Positions 46,939 to 57,750 of a stretch of 64,000 nucleotides of DNA are shown in pieces. The DNA is taken from NCBI GenBank assembly GCA_001642415.1, contig LTDK01000083.1, positions 26,828-90,827 on the forward strand, in the 5' to 3' direction. This stretch comes from Nematocida ironsii. Taxonomy: Eukaryota; Microsporidia. The translations under genes and the position numbers were made by a program. The stretch's first letter is position 1. Every line of letters starts with the position of its first letter. The notes under the pieces are model-generated. The model had not been told where the DNA came from and did not search any database. It was given only the letters and a program-made list of their open reading frames with translations.

Positions 46939-49164
46939 ATGAAATCAAAAATGCCAGAAATATCTAGAATTTCAAACAGACAGAAAAACACTCAGCATGC
47001 AGTAGAGAAAGACTGCAGAATGGGAGTTGATTGCATTAGAAAGATGCAGTGTGTTATGATTATGTTCTTTCTATCTCTAGCATGTGCTACAGATGATTTA
47101 TATAAACTTGAAAATAGGCCAAATAAAAAAGAACTAGAAGTCAATCCACATGGGCCATTATCAAAGGACAGAGGAACTCTCCACAAAGAATGCAATCACA
47201 TTGAATTAAAGCAGCAGTTAGACCCAAATGTTAATTGGCACTATAAACTAAAAATTAAAAAGCCCAAGAACCCGGCTTCATCAGGCTATAGAATTAGATG
47301 GAAAACTAGTCAGAAAAAATACACTATTTCACAAACTATTAATAGCAAGATACTGTCAGATTCAGACTACAAAAAAGAATACTATGCAGTACTTCAACAA
47401 ATGTTTTTTAACAATAGATGTGTAGACATACTCAGGATGGATACCCACCATTTTTATTCTATTCTTTCTAAAAAAGAAAATTTAAAAAATTCCGAGAGCT
47501 ATATGCTTTTGGCTTCTCTATTTCTTCTGTCGGAGGGGCTGAAACTGCCTATAAGTATTAATATGAATGAGAAAGGTAATACTGTGGTTGTTTTAGATGA
47601 AGTAAACAGGTTGACCAATTCCACTATATTCAGCATCGATCTGACTCCACCCACTAATGGTAAAGAGAAAAAGCTTGCTGACGATAAAAAGAAAAAGATA
47701 CAAGAGGATAAGAAAAAGAAAGATGAGAAAAAGAAGGATGAAAAAAAGAAGAATGAGAAACAAAAGGATGAGAAGCAAAATCCAAATGATGATAAGAAAC
47801 AAAATTCAGCTGACAATGAAAAGAAAGCCCCACTAGAAATGACAAAAAAAAGTGTGCATAATATAAAAGCATGTGCAGAACGAGGTTTAATAGAAGGCTG
47901 TGCTGAATGCATTATTACTTTTTTTATAAAATACTGTGAGAAATACAATTCAGAGCGCGAAGGATTTGCAGAACCAAACACATACAATAGTTATATGACT
48001 GGTGAGTTCATGAATATGCCAGGCTTTCTCATACAAAACTATGTGCACCAATACATAAACGACGACGCAGATAAACGAATGCTGTTTGTTTCTAGCGTGC
48101 GCACTCTGATAGAAGATTGCCTGCCATGCGAAGACTCCAGTAGCCCGAAATTAGCTAAATTTGGCCAGCAGGCAAGAAATATATACAATAGATGTTTTGT
48201 TGAGAAAGGCGCTCTCAGTTCAAAGGAAGAGATAACAGTAAAGAATATAGAAGATATAATACCTATGGTGAATATTTTGACTAACCCGGAAAAGAAAAAA
48301 ATACCAGATAAAATGGTGGCTAAGAATGCGATTGAGAAGATAATAGAAAACATCCAGGGCGATTTTTTTATAAACTTTCTACTTATTGACTATGCAACCC
48401 AGGAGTTGGAACGTTATAAGCGGAAAGATAGTAATAATAATATAAGTTTTATTAAATCCGAGTTTGAAATCACAAATAAATCATTGCCAGGCACAGATGA
48501 TGATATAAAAAGGCTGGTTTATATTGGGTATCTTTTAAAAAAGTATGGCTATATAGAAGTGGTCTGTGGTCTGCTGGTCCGGGCAGCCTACATGGATTTA
48601 GACGGCAAGCAAACTGTAACGACTATTATTAAAAATCTGCTTCGGTATAGAAGCTTTAGTGCTATTGAAGCGCAAGATTACAATCGGCATCTTATTATTT
48701 TGATAGATCTTTTGGGACAGTCTAAAAAATATTTTTCTTATGACAAACTTTCTAGCAAGTTTACTATAAGGTTTGAAGATATTGGTAAAGAGACGATGGC
48801 TAAGTTGACTGCTAGCATATGTTCATATCTATTAAAGAAGGAATCTAAGGATCTTCTGAGCAGCTTCATAAATTCATACCTTCAAAATTGGACTCGGTTT
48901 GACCTGCCCATTATTTCAGAGGTGATTTTAAAAATGCCTGATCTATTGGATAAGAAGGATTTGCTATTTCTACTAACTGAAAATGGCAAGAACATTAAAT
49001 TTATCAAAAAAATCATGGACGATATAAAAAAAGAACATGAAAAGCAGAATATAAACAAAGAATCTACAGAGCCAGATATAGAAAAAGAACATGAAAAACA
49101 GAATACTAATAATAGAAGGAATTCATTAACTAAATTTTCTAAAAACGCCATTGCTATTAGTTAG
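46939..49164 (+). CDS. Secreted large-family protein, member 1 (divergent, apparently frameshifted)
   Basis: 741 codons. A signal-anchor-like segment lies near residues 37-50 (CVMIMFFLSLACA). Family marks: VNPHGPLSKDRG (about 68-80; VxPDGxLxPxR in the sisters), SYMLLASLFLLSEGLKLPI near 190-210, and YMTGEFMNMPGFLIQNYVHQYI near 350-375. Between the last two lies an inserted Lys/Glu/Asp-rich run of DEKKK repeats (about 248-300), absent from the sisters. The C-terminal third is helical and does not align clearly with them. A stop at 49164 follows a Lys/Glu linker. The next frame stays open from 49130 to 50038 without its own ATG, and the two together (~1,030 codons) would match sister length. Likely a recent frameshift, or a sequencing error. 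Confidence 0.65.
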   Translation: MKSKMPEISRISNRQKNTQHAVEKDCRMGVDCIRKMQCVMIMFFLSLACATDDLYKLENRPNKKELEVNPHGPLSKDRGTLHKECNHIELKQQLDPNVNWHYKLKIKKPKNPASSGYRIRWKTSQKKYTISQTINSKILSDSDYKKEYYAVLQQMFFNNRCVDILRMDTHHFYSILSKKENLKNSESYMLLASLFLLSEGLKLPISINMNEKGNTVVVLDEVNRLTNSTIFSIDLTPPTNGKEKKLADDKKKKIQEDKKKKDEKKKDEKKKNEKQKDEKQNPNDDKKQNSADNEKKAPLEMTKKSVHNIKACAERGLIEGCAECIITFFIKYCEKYNSEREGFAEPNTYNSYMTGEFMNMPGFLIQNYVHQYINDDADKRMLFVSSVRTLIEDCLPCEDSSSPKLAKFGQQARNIYNRCFVEKGALSSKEEITVKNIEDIIPMVNILTNPEKKKIPDKMVAKNAIEKIIENIQGDFFINFLLIDYATQELERYKRKDSNNNISFIKSEFEITNKSLPGTDDDIKRLVYIGYLLKKYGYIEVVCGLLVRAAYMDLDGKQTVTTIIKNLLRYRSFSAIEAQDYNRHLIILIDLLGQSKKYFSYDKLSSKFTIRFEDIGKETMAKLTASICSYLLKKESKDLLSSFINSYLQNWTRFDLPIISEVILKMPDLLDKKDLLFLLTENGKNIKFIKKIMDDIKKEHEKQNINKESTEPDIEKEHEKQNTNNRRNSLTKFSKNAIAIS
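47680..47800 (+). repeat. Lys/Glu/Asp-rich tandem repeat insert in family member 1
   Basis: Repeats of GATGAGAAAAAGAAG and close variants encode DEKKK units within the coding sequence. Confidence 0.8.
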
Positions 49165-50038
49165 AAGGCTTTCTAGGCGTGGCTCAGATTTAAAATCACG
49201 AAAAAATTCTACTGCAAATATCTCCATTGGCGAAGTGGAGCATCAGTTGGTTGAGAAAAAGCTGCACTTGGTGGTTTTAAACGTAGTTATACAATGCGAG
49301 TTTCATTTTAACGAGATCAAGGACACACTGATAGGCCTAGTCTTAAGCTATAATGTTTTTAAAGAAAATGAAGTAGAGGCAATTAAACGCAATAGAAGTA
49401 TTACTTTACTTCTAAACCAAATTATAGCGTTGATTAATGACGTAAAAAAAAGTTTTCGTAAGCCTAGTGATTGTGAAATACTCAAAAAGCTTACAAAACT
49501 GGATGAAAACTACACAGGTATGCTAAGGGCAATTCAAGTTGCTGTTTTCAAACCCAAAATATCTAGAACTGTGGAAATGTGCATTAAATTAATAGATAAT
49601 ATCAATGCAGAAAAGCGTAGTGAAGAAGCCACTAAAGAAAGCATTAATACCAAGAATATTCAAGAAATCATTAATAATGAAGATACTAACAAAGATGCTG
49701 GTAATAAAGCCAATAGTAAATCTGCAAATATAGAAAAAGTAAGTGCTATTGTAAACGATATTATAATAAACGAGGAGAAAAATTTGGAAGGTTCATTAGA
49801 TGCCCTGGAGATAATATATAAAGAAATAAGAGACTTGAATGATATTCAAAAAGCAAAGGACGCATTGATAAGAAATAATAATAAAAAAGAAATAGATATT
49901 TTTGCATGCATATGCATGCATATGTCTAATAATACAGAAGAAGTAAATGATGTGGTAGAGAAAGACCACCTAGACCACCCGCCCAGCCAAAGTTCGGATA
50001 TGTTTGAGTGCAGCCAGAAACAACCAACCCATTTATAA
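49130..50038 (+). pseudogene. Open frame continuing family member 1 in a different frame
   Basis: Open from 49130 to a stop at 50038 in a frame one base from that of the preceding ORF. The first plausible start is a TTG at 49151; no ATG occurs until well inside. The product (about 295 residues from 49151) is helical, Lys/Glu/Asn-rich (HQLVEKKLHLVVLNVVIQCE; FRKPSDCEILKKLTKLDENY) and ends in an acidic, Pro/Ser-rich tail. It has no signal peptide. Best explained as the 3' part of the gene starting at 46939, detached by an indel in the T- and A-rich overlap 49130-49164. A separate gene using a non-ATG start is less likely. I make no attempt to reconstruct a joined product. Confidence 0.5.
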
Positions 50039-50539
50039 CATTAGATCGCTTTATTCCAGGCTATACAAGTAAGCTGTTTCTTAGTTAAAACTAAAATTAC
50101 ACAAAAGAATGCAAGTAGGTAGTTTAAATATTTGAGTACATGAGCACATGAAGACGTTTTTGATTGAGATAGGAGACTAAATATAGACTAACTAATCTAT
50201 ATATACAACCTTTCCATTAGATAAATATTTAATAAATATACATTATTTAGCTGCTTCTTGTATGTATGTGGTGTGGCAATTTGAGCTTCTCCTTTTGGAC
50301 TATATCCCTTTCGTGCATACTAGGCACTAATAGCTTAGAATTCCATGGTAGTTATCACAGTATAAAATACTTTGCAATTTCGGATTGTATTTTGTATATA
50401 CATTGTAGAGCATTTAAAATTATTTTTGAATTATTTAAATCATATCCCATCTATGCTATGTGTGCTTGGCTATAATAAAATGCAAATTTCTGGTCTTTTT
50501 AATGTGATAAAGAAGTTTTTAATTTTAGTATACACTCAA
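50039..50539. other. Spacer upstream of family member 2
   Basis: About 500 bp. A motif variant (AATTTCGGATTGTAT) is at 50376-50390. The reading frame of the next gene is open from 50372, but only by a TTG start; that stretch lacks coding character. Confidence 0.4.
50376..50390. promoter_or_regulatory. Variant motif AATTTCGGATTGTAT
   Basis: About 150 bp upstream of the chosen start of family member 2. Differs from the consensus by GGA for GGG. Confidence 0.3.
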
Positions 50540-53443
50540 ATGGACATGAAAGATATAATTTTAGAGAGAACTCGCTGCTTTATATTGATAAATACTTGGA
50601 AGAAGACTTGTCTTTTGATATTTGTATTCATAGCTAGCACAATGCACGCGCGAGTATGTATGAAATCAATAGAAGAAATACAGGCCATGGATATTAAATG
50701 CGACATGGTAATAAACCCAGATGGTGCACTTTCCCCAGTTCGCAGACATGTACAGAGCATAAGCAGGCACATGCAGAACATGCGGCAGTATTTCTCTGGA
50801 GTAGACATAAGCTTTGCTCTAAAAATAGACTGCAGCGGAGAAGAAGGTGAATACACATGCGAGTACCGCAAGAATCCGGTATACGACAAAGTGCACATTA
50901 ATATGGGCTTGCCCAAAAAAACCTGTATATACCTACAGGTATTCACTGAGCAGATGATCAACATGTTCCCCTCTGAGGACGGGTTGCTGTCCATTGAGTC
51001 AAGCCACTCTGACTCGTTTTCTCGGTTTATGAGAGAGTATAAAAACAAGAAAGATGCCGTGTATTTACTTGCAGCACTGCTCCTTCTTTCGGAGGGGGTG
51101 AATATTCCGCTATATATGGATGTCAGCACCACTAGTAAAGAACCATCTACAGTACTTTCTTTAAAAGCGGAAAATCATGCACAATTCTACATCAATCTAG
51201 AGATGTGGCTTGATGAAACAGTGGACGGGAAGAAGGTAGAGCCAGTTTACCAAAAAAAGACAGAAGATATTGTGAAGTTCTTCAAGCAGCTGAATAACCC
51301 TAAATGCAGCTTAGAGATGCCAAGTATATTTGCAGAGACGAGCAGATACGAAGAGTTCATAACAGGGAATTTTCTGTGTAATCCTAAACTTCTTATCCAG
51401 TCGTACTTCTTTGAGTACATAGACAGCGTGGATATGTATAAAGAATTTGTAAAAGCTGTGTACACTCTGTTAAGTGAGCAAATTTCACATGCATCCATAG
51501 AAGAAAGTGTGCAAACAGCACATGCAAAGCGGGTGTTTTCCGATCTTTTCGCACATAATGCCCAGATAGAGAAAGGAGTAGAGTACATCACACACCTACA
51601 AAAAATAGAAGCCATAAAAGATGCATATATGGTGCTTCCCTTTACATGCTCTGCACAGGTGCCAACACATACTAATCTTCCTGAGTACGACCAGTCAGAA
51701 GAAAGATTCAAGTTTGGCAGCTGCGTATGCTACGTCAGCCGCATGGAGTCCATCCTTCTAGGCCTTTTCTGCTGCATTGTCTTTAACCCTGTAACAAAGA
51801 AGTACAGCACAGCCCATCTGCCAGATGCATCTCCTGGCCTAAAGCACTTCTTTTCTCAATACAGCGAGCCTAAAGAATATGCAGACTATATCATGCAGAG
51901 AGATTGGAGCAAGGTTGTTGCATGCCTGCCTAGTGCCAGAGTCTCGTATATAAGAAAATCACGTAATAAAATTGCCTTTGGCTTAATAAACATGCTCTAT
52001 GTTATATCTGATGTGGTAGGGCAGAACATGTGTGTTGAAGATGCAATTTCCTGCTTAAAGCGCCTTCTTTCCAAAGACAAGCTGAGTGCTGCAGATCAGT
52101 CTAAAGTACAAAGTAGCCTGCAGGGCGTGTTTAAGTCTCTCTCAGTTAACAAGAATGTAGAAGTGAAGTGCCGTGAGGTGGAAGTAAACAGCACATACAA
52201 TGGGTGGAAGGATCTGTTTACGTCTAATGACACCTGTGTTGAAATTGTTTATGCGCATAATAATACCTGTGCTGGAGTGAATCTGGAAATGGAGTATGCA
52301 CATCCCACGATTACGCTTGCTTCTGATATACATTTCTATCAGCCAAAACTGAAAGCTGCTCTAACTAGTATGAAGACTCGTTATTCTAGTGCAGCCACCC
52401 ACACCGAGTGTATGATGTTACAATATGCAGAGGACCGCCTGCAGAGAATACAGGCTGATGATGCCACAGATTATATACCTGGCACAACGATAATGGCACT
52501 TATGAACCGCGGATACAGTAATGCAAATAGCCTACTGCTTTGGAGCAGCTTGGATAACTTGGCATGCAAGTCTCGCATTGTTGAGATATTTTTAATCCAC
52601 TCCAATAGAGAAAATGTAAAATGCAACAATCCCATGGTGCGGTTTACTGCTAATCTTATAGGAAGTGCTCCGCTGGATGACCGGAATGTGCGGCAGAGTA
52701 TTTTAAGAGGGTGTGTGTTCAATAAGAGTTACAAATATTACTATTCACAGATTAACTATGACGTGCTTGCTATGCCCAAAGCAGAGCGGCTCTCTGTACC
52801 TATGTGGATTCTGTTTGAGTCAATATTTTCCCTTGACCTGCCGAAGCACGCTACTATCAACTCGTGTATATCTTTGCTCATCGTGTACAGTAACACCAGC
52901 GAGATATTCCGTGAATTTGCAAGTGACTATGTCTGCCTGAATATTTTAAATAGGCTGTACAAAGATTATATTTTGGATAAGCCTGGAGAGTCACTAAACC
53001 AAATAAATGCAAATAAAAGGAGGGGCATAGCCATACTTAACCATATCCTACAGACAATGAAAAGGCACATATCCACTCAGAAAAAGTACACTGTGAATGA
53101 TATTTACGTATGCTGGCTTGTTTATGCCTGTAGTAAAAGCAAGAATTTTAGGGAGTTCATTCCGCAGATCTATGCACATATAAACTCGGCTGACATGTCC
53201 CACCGGTTTAAAAATATTATAGGAAAGAGGTTTTCTGACAAAGACTTTTGCAATGTTCAAAAGTTTATAGAGAAGGAGTGGAGCCTGTTTTTCAAGAAAG
53301 GCAATACGAAAGGGAGTGTAAAGTACTGCCAAATAGAGAAATTCTTTGCAATGTACAACAAAGAAGGCCCTTCTAGAGCGCATTCTCATTCTAGTAGGAA
53401 AACAAATGCCAGTGCACACTTGTCATACACAAATAAGAGTTAG
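50540..53443 (+). CDS. Secreted large-family protein, member 2
   Basis: 967 residues from ATG 50540, chosen because it places a basic region and a hydrophobic segment (CLLIFVFIASTMHA) about 60 residues before the PDG motif, as in the sisters. An ATG at 50480 and a TTG at 50372 are in frame. Family blocks: VINPDGALSPVRR (about 58-70), AVYLLAALLLLSEGVNIPLY (173-192), FITGNFLCNPKLLIQSYFFEYI (273-294), GLINMLYVISDVVG, VFKSLSVNKNVEVKC, KDLFTS and NPMVRFTANLIGSAPLDD. Several cysteines and no later membrane segment suggest a secreted disulphide-bonded protein. Domain function unknown. It resembles the large expanded families of secreted proteins known from Nematocida, thought to contact the host. 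Confidence 0.8.
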   Translation: MDMKDIILERTRCFILINTWKKTCLLIFVFIASTMHARVCMKSIEEIQAMDIKCDMVINPDGALSPVRRHVQSISRHMQNMRQYFSGVDISFALKIDCSGEEGEYTCEYRKNPVYDKVHINMGLPKKTCIYLQVFTEQMINMFPSEDGLLSIESSHSDSFSRFMREYKNKKDAVYLLAALLLLSEGVNIPLYMDVSTTSKEPSTVLSLKAENHAQFYINLEMWLDETVDGKKVEPVYQKKTEDIVKFFKQLNNPKCSLEMPSIFAETSRYEEFITGNFLCNPKLLIQSYFFEYIDSVDMYKEFVKAVYTLLSEQISHASIEESVQTAHAKRVFSDLFAHNAQIEKGVEYITHLQKIEAIKDAYMVLPFTCSAQVPTHTNLPEYDQSEERFKFGSCVCYVSRMESILLGLFCCIVFNPVTKKYSTAHLPDASPGLKHFFSQYSEPKEYADYIMQRDWSKVVACLPSARVSYIRKSRNKIAFGLINMLYVISDVVGQNMCVEDAISCLKRLLSKDKLSAADQSKVQSSLQGVFKSLSVNKNVEVKCREVEVNSTYNGWKDLFTSNDTCVEIVYAHNNTCAGVNLEMEYAHPTITLASDIHFYQPKLKAALTSMKTRYSSAATHTECMMLQYAEDRLQRIQADDATDYIPGTTIMALMNRGYSNANSLLLWSSLDNLACKSRIVEIFLIHSNRENVKCNNPMVRFTANLIGSAPLDDRNVRQSILRGCVFNKSYKYYYSQINYDVLAMPKAERLSVPMWILFESIFSLDLPKHATINSCISLLIVYSNTSEIFREFASDYVCLNILNRLYKDYILDKPGESLNQINANKRRGIAILNHILQTMKRHISTQKKYTVNDIYVCWLVYACSKSKNFREFIPQIYAHINSADMSHRFKNIIGKRFSDKDFCNVQKFIEKEWSLFFKKGNTKGSVKYCQIEKFFAMYNKEGPSRAHSHSSRKTNASAHLSYTNKS

Positions 53444-53663
53444 AAGTATTTTTCTCTTTGCAAAAAGTAACAAGTACTTCTGGGATTTAATAAAATATAA
53501 TTACATTATATCATTTAATACACAAGGTTCTTTCTAGATAATATCTAGATGGGCTTTTTAGTTTAAAACAGCTTGTAATATCTATGTGTGCCAAGAGTAT
53601 ATTTCGGGGTTCGGGCTATATTGTTTTCTTGGTACTTAGTATACTGTGCATATAGCGTATTGC

Positions 53664-53748
53664 ATTGTATATGCTGCTTTATTGTATATGCTGCTTTATT
53701 GTACAAGGCATATTGCATTGTATATGCTGTTGTATTGTATATAAATGC
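53664..53748. repeat. Degenerate 17-bp tandem repeat
   Basis: ATTGTATATGCTGCTTT at 53664-53680 and again at 53681-53697, a diverged unit, ATTGTATATGCTGTTGT at 53717-53733, then a partial unit. Confidence 0.75.
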
Positions 53749-53825
53749 ACTTAGGGTATAAAAATATTCTTGGAGTCCAGTTGATAAAAAATTAAAATAC
53801 ATAAATAACACAAAAAGGTTTAGAT

Positions 53826-53840
53826 AATTTCGGATTATAT
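53826..53840. promoter_or_regulatory. Variant motif AATTTCGGATTATAT upstream of family member 3
   Basis: Ends 39 bp before the start codon at 53880; GGATTAT in place of GGGTTAT. Confidence 0.35.
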
Positions 53841-53879
53841 CTAAAATATAAAGATAATTAATTTTAGGCCTGCTAGAAA

Positions 53880-56873
53880 ATGAAAGAGAAATACGCTTTG
53901 TTTGAATGTACTTTGTCAGCACTCGTAAATGCATTAAAGAAAAAACACATTGTGGTGATTATTATACTTTTATTACATTGCATAACCGCTAAAATAGGCC
54001 TGTCCACTGCGATGAAGATACAAGAGATGCGATTTTCTGCCAATAGATTTGTAATTCATCCTGACGGAGAGATTTCGCCTGTAAAAAGGTATATAGTGCG
54101 CGAGTGTGACTACACGCTGAACCTGGTATTGTGTGCCTCTCTCATAGCAGACACATACTACGAGGAGAGTTCTGACGACGATTTAACCACTAGTAAGCAT
54201 ATAAAAAATGTAAAAAAATACATGTGCCAATATAAGATAGAATACTTAGATGCATTCACTTCGCAGCTGGAGAGCTTGTTTTGCCAGGTTAATGGGAAAC
54301 TAAAGCTTAACTCGAGTGTTTCTGACTCTGTTGCCATGTTTATGGAGACCTACACTGGCACGTCTGATATTATATATTTTCTTGCCGCCCTCTTTCTTCT
54401 CTCCGAAGGAGTGAGGATTGACATTGATATAGTAGATGGCCCAGAGAATGCCAAAGAAAAAAGGCTTGTTCTAAATAAGAAAGGAATAGACGGCGAGTTC
54501 TACGTCAACCTAAGCATGCACATATGGTGTAAAGGAGAAGAAAACAGCGATGCTATGTTAGTGTACCAGAAGAAAACAGAGCAATTATTAAACTTCTTCA
54601 AAAACACTGCTGACCCCAAGTTTCAGCCTCCTCCATTAGAGTTCAGAACTCCAGAAACAGATGATGAGTTCAACTCTGGCAATTTCTTGTTCACCCCGGG
54701 ATTCCTCATACAGTCCTACTTCTTTGAGTACATAGAAACTTTAGAATTATACAATTTGTTTGTGACTTCGGTATATAATTTACTTTTTCATGAGCTCAAT
54801 TATCCAGAAGAGAAAGAAGAAATAATAGAGGTAGATGATGAGGAAGAAAATGAGGTAGAAAATGAGTGGGCTGGATCGGGGGAAGGCAGCAGCAAAACGA
54901 ACATAAATTATTGGTGTATACCAGATAGAATCGTTGGGGTTTTTTATATGTATGAAAAGGAATCAATTGATAAGTTTCCGAAAACAACAATAAAAAGAAT
55001 GGCACAGCTCGCATTTGACCGGCTATTCCTGTCTGAGAAGTGGTACTTGTCCAAATATGTACCAAAATACATCAATGCCCTGTGCGACATTAAACGGCTG
55101 TGGAACAATGCATACCTCATGTGCCCTCTTCTGACTAATCTAGATCTGCCTATCTATCCTCCTGTGCCATCTTTTATTCGAAAAAAAGAGAGTATTGATG
55201 CAGCTGGGGAGAATTATATGGAACGCGTCCTTTTTGACCTGTTCTTATGTTTTACACTAAACCACTTTACCAAAACGCATGTTATCTGGCGTGCACCAGA
55301 TCATGCCCCACTACTTGGTGGGTTTTTTACTATAGAATGTACTAAAGAGCCATTTGACTACTCTAAAACACTTGATTTATGGTGCACGGATATAAAGGCT
55401 CTGCTTACTAGATGTGTTTTTTACACAGAGGGTAAGAAACAAATTGAGCCTGGGCTGCTAAACATGCTATATGCCATAAAAGGACTGACGGGTGTTAATA
55501 ATAATCTGGAGATTGCAATTTTATGGTTAGATAGTATAATTGATAAGAAAAGGATAGATAAGTCAGACCAGAAAATAATACAGTATAATTTACAGAATGT
55601 ATTTAAGTCTCTCTCAGAGAATAAAAGCATAAAGGTGGAGTGCAGAGATATTAAGTTGAGAAAAACAAAGAGTGGCAGGCTAGACTTATTCACAGATGAT
55701 AATAGTCCTATTGTGGTCATATACAATGAGCGCCCTTTTAATAGCTACCGATTGCTTGAAATAGAAATACCGCATATTACTTCTACTTTTGTACTTAGGC
55801 CGATAACTTCTGAGAACAGTGTGTCTATTGTTGACCAGATCAAAACAAAGCTGGAGTTGATGCAAACAAACGATTACACAGCGTGCGTATATACCAACTG
55901 CATTATTAAACAATATATAAACAATCAGCTGGATAAACTCGCATATGCCTACAGAAGGGAATACACCTACACAGACAAAATAAAATCTGCACTGGACTGT
56001 GGGTACAAAATATCCAATGGGTTTCTTGTATGGGGCAGTGTATGCGATCCAGAGTATACATCTAAAATTATTGAAATGTTTTTAATGCATTCCAGTGCAG
56101 AAATTCTGGACGACACTAACCCCATGGTGCAGTTTACCTCCATTTTTGTAAAACGCCTTTCTATAATTAACCCTGAAACACTACCCGTCATCATGTGCGG
56201 GTGCGTATACAACGAAAATTACAAGGCGTACTACTCGCAGTTGGAGCGCGATTCATCGGAGATGCTGTCTCCATATAATGGCCTTGTCGGCGCGATGCAC
56301 ATGGCATGTGTTTTGTTTAACAGCAATTTATGTCCTGCCACCTTTGTCCACGGATTTGCATCAATGGTTGGTGTGCTGGAGAGCAAACTTCATACCTCGC
56401 GCAAGAAATTTGTTTTCTTCACGCAGATGAATATATGCAAGAATATAATTAAAAAGGTATCTAATGATAGTAAGTCAACAGAAAGTGAGATGGAGAGCAA
56501 CATAGAAACTATTCTAAGCGCAATAGAAGACAGCATTTGCGACTATGAAAAATACACTTCAGATAATATATTCATGTGCTGGATTTTTTACATTGCATGT
56601 GGTGATCTAGCACCACCCATAGTAGTTATTAAGGCTATATATAATTACATATCATATGAATACCTGACACCAGATGTTAAGAAAGCTTTTACACATATTT
56701 GGAATGATTCAATTGCAACATATACTCTGGATATGCTGTCGTCCATCCGCCTAAAGCTATTAAACGGCAAGGGAAATGAGAATTCTAAAACAGTTAAATA
56801 CAAGGAAATAATAAAGTTTATTAGTGGCTTAAAAAATCCATCAAACAATGCTATTTCTTCTGATAGTGAATAG
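53880..56873 (+). CDS. Secreted large-family protein, member 3
   Basis: 997 residues. A signal-like segment lies at about 22-37 (KHIVVIIILLLHCITA). Family blocks: VIHPDGEISPVKR near 58-70, IIYFLAALFLLSEGVRIDI near 162-180, FNSGNFLFTPGFLIQSYFFEYI near 262-284, GLLNMLYAIKGLTG, VFKSLSENKSIKVEC, GRLDLFTDD and NPMVQFTSIFV. It differs from member 2 by an acidic insert (VDDEEENEVENEWAGSGEG, about 318-336). The C-terminal ~150 residues (EKYTSDNIFMCWIFY) match member 2's YTVNDIYVCWLVY, so homology extends almost end to end. Secreted; function unknown. Tandem with member 2 on the same strand. Confidence 0.8.
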   Translation: MKEKYALFECTLSALVNALKKKHIVVIIILLLHCITAKIGLSTAMKIQEMRFSANRFVIHPDGEISPVKRYIVRECDYTLNLVLCASLIADTYYEESSDDDLTTSKHIKNVKKYMCQYKIEYLDAFTSQLESLFCQVNGKLKLNSSVSDSVAMFMETYTGTSDIIYFLAALFLLSEGVRIDIDIVDGPENAKEKRLVLNKKGIDGEFYVNLSMHIWCKGEENSDAMLVYQKKTEQLLNFFKNTADPKFQPPPLEFRTPETDDEFNSGNFLFTPGFLIQSYFFEYIETLELYNLFVTSVYNLLFHELNYPEEKEEIIEVDDEEENEVENEWAGSGEGSSKTNINYWCIPDRIVGVFYMYEKESIDKFPKTTIKRMAQLAFDRLFLSEKWYLSKYVPKYINALCDIKRLWNNAYLMCPLLTNLDLPIYPPVPSFIRKKESIDAAGENYMERVLFDLFLCFTLNHFTKTHVIWRAPDHAPLLGGFFTIECTKEPFDYSKTLDLWCTDIKALLTRCVFYTEGKKQIEPGLLNMLYAIKGLTGVNNNLEIAILWLDSIIDKKRIDKSDQKIIQYNLQNVFKSLSENKSIKVECRDIKLRKTKSGRLDLFTDDNSPIVVIYNERPFNSYRLLEIEIPHITSTFVLRPITSENSVSIVDQIKTKLELMQTNDYTACVYTNCIIKQYINNQLDKLAYAYRREYTYTDKIKSALDCGYKISNGFLVWGSVCDPEYTSKIIEMFLMHSSAEILDDTNPMVQFTSIFVKRLSIINPETLPVIMCGCVYNENYKAYYSQLERDSSEMLSPYNGLVGAMHMACVLFNSNLCPATFVHGFASMVGVLESKLHTSRKKFVFFTQMNICKNIIKKVSNDSKSTESEMESNIETILSAIEDSICDYEKYTSDNIFMCWIFYIACGDLAPPIVVIKAIYNYISYEYLTPDVKKAFTHIWNDSIATYTLDMLSSIRLKLLNGKGNENSKTVKYKEIIKFISGLKNPSNNAISSDSE

Positions 56874-57750
56874 AACGAAGCTGTGTCCAAAATAAAACAT
56901 GTCTAATTTTAAAAATAGGTTTAAGATTAATTAGATTATTATGCGCCTAGGGAGTATGTATCTATTATTAATATGCTGTGTTCCTAAGAATCAATTCTGT
57001 TTATTGCATGCACTGTATACATATTGTAATTTCAAGATATAATTTTTGGTTGGTACTGGCATGGTCTGTATTTCGGATTATATAATCATATACATACTTA
57101 ATAGTCACAAAATATCTTTTGTTTTTATGTTCTACTCTAGCATGACCCATGCCATCATATACTGTATACATATATGAATAGTTTTTTGTTTCTCCTGAGG
57201 CAGGCATGTGCTATGTATTATACTGGTATAGGGTTATATATTCAATAAATAAAATTTATATTTAAAAGCAATGTGTATATGCATAGAGAAATAATGTCAG
57301 TGTTTATTATTTTACTTTTCTATTTTATAAAGTGAACAATTAGAATAATAAAAAGAAAGAGGATAATTGAAAAAAAGAGAATATAACACAATAGTAATTA
57401 TATTCAACATGAACAGATGGCAACTCAGATTGGTATAATTTGGTTCAATATTAATGTAATACGAGATAAAACAATGCGATGTGTTATAATAAAGTATCTG
57501 TTTACAGCCAGAATATAATTATATTAAATATTTAAAGAGTTTGTGTTCTATACTAATAAGAGAAGAAATTCAATTGATGAGAATTTTATTTTATGCAGAA
57601 TGTATATACTGCAAGAATAATTAAAGAGAGTAAATTAGAGCAAATCAGTCTGTTAGAATAGAGTAATTAAGAGACTAAAATAGATAGGTGCTCAAATAAC
57701 TGTTCGATTCAGAAAGAGTGAATAATATACTCATTAATTTGTTGTGTTAA
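56874..57750. other. Spacer between convergent genes
   Basis: About 875 bp, AT-rich. A motif variant (ATTTCGGATTATAT) is at 57070-57083. A minus-strand open frame at 57001-57207 has no distinguishing features. Confidence 0.4.

Larger units (their letters stand above)
53444..53879. other. Spacer with 17-bp tandem repeats and motif variants
   Basis: About 435 bp. Contains TTTCGGGGTTCGGGCTATA near 53602, a short tandem repeat at 53664-53748 and AATTTCGGATTATAT at 53826-53840. No gene. Confidence 0.45.
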
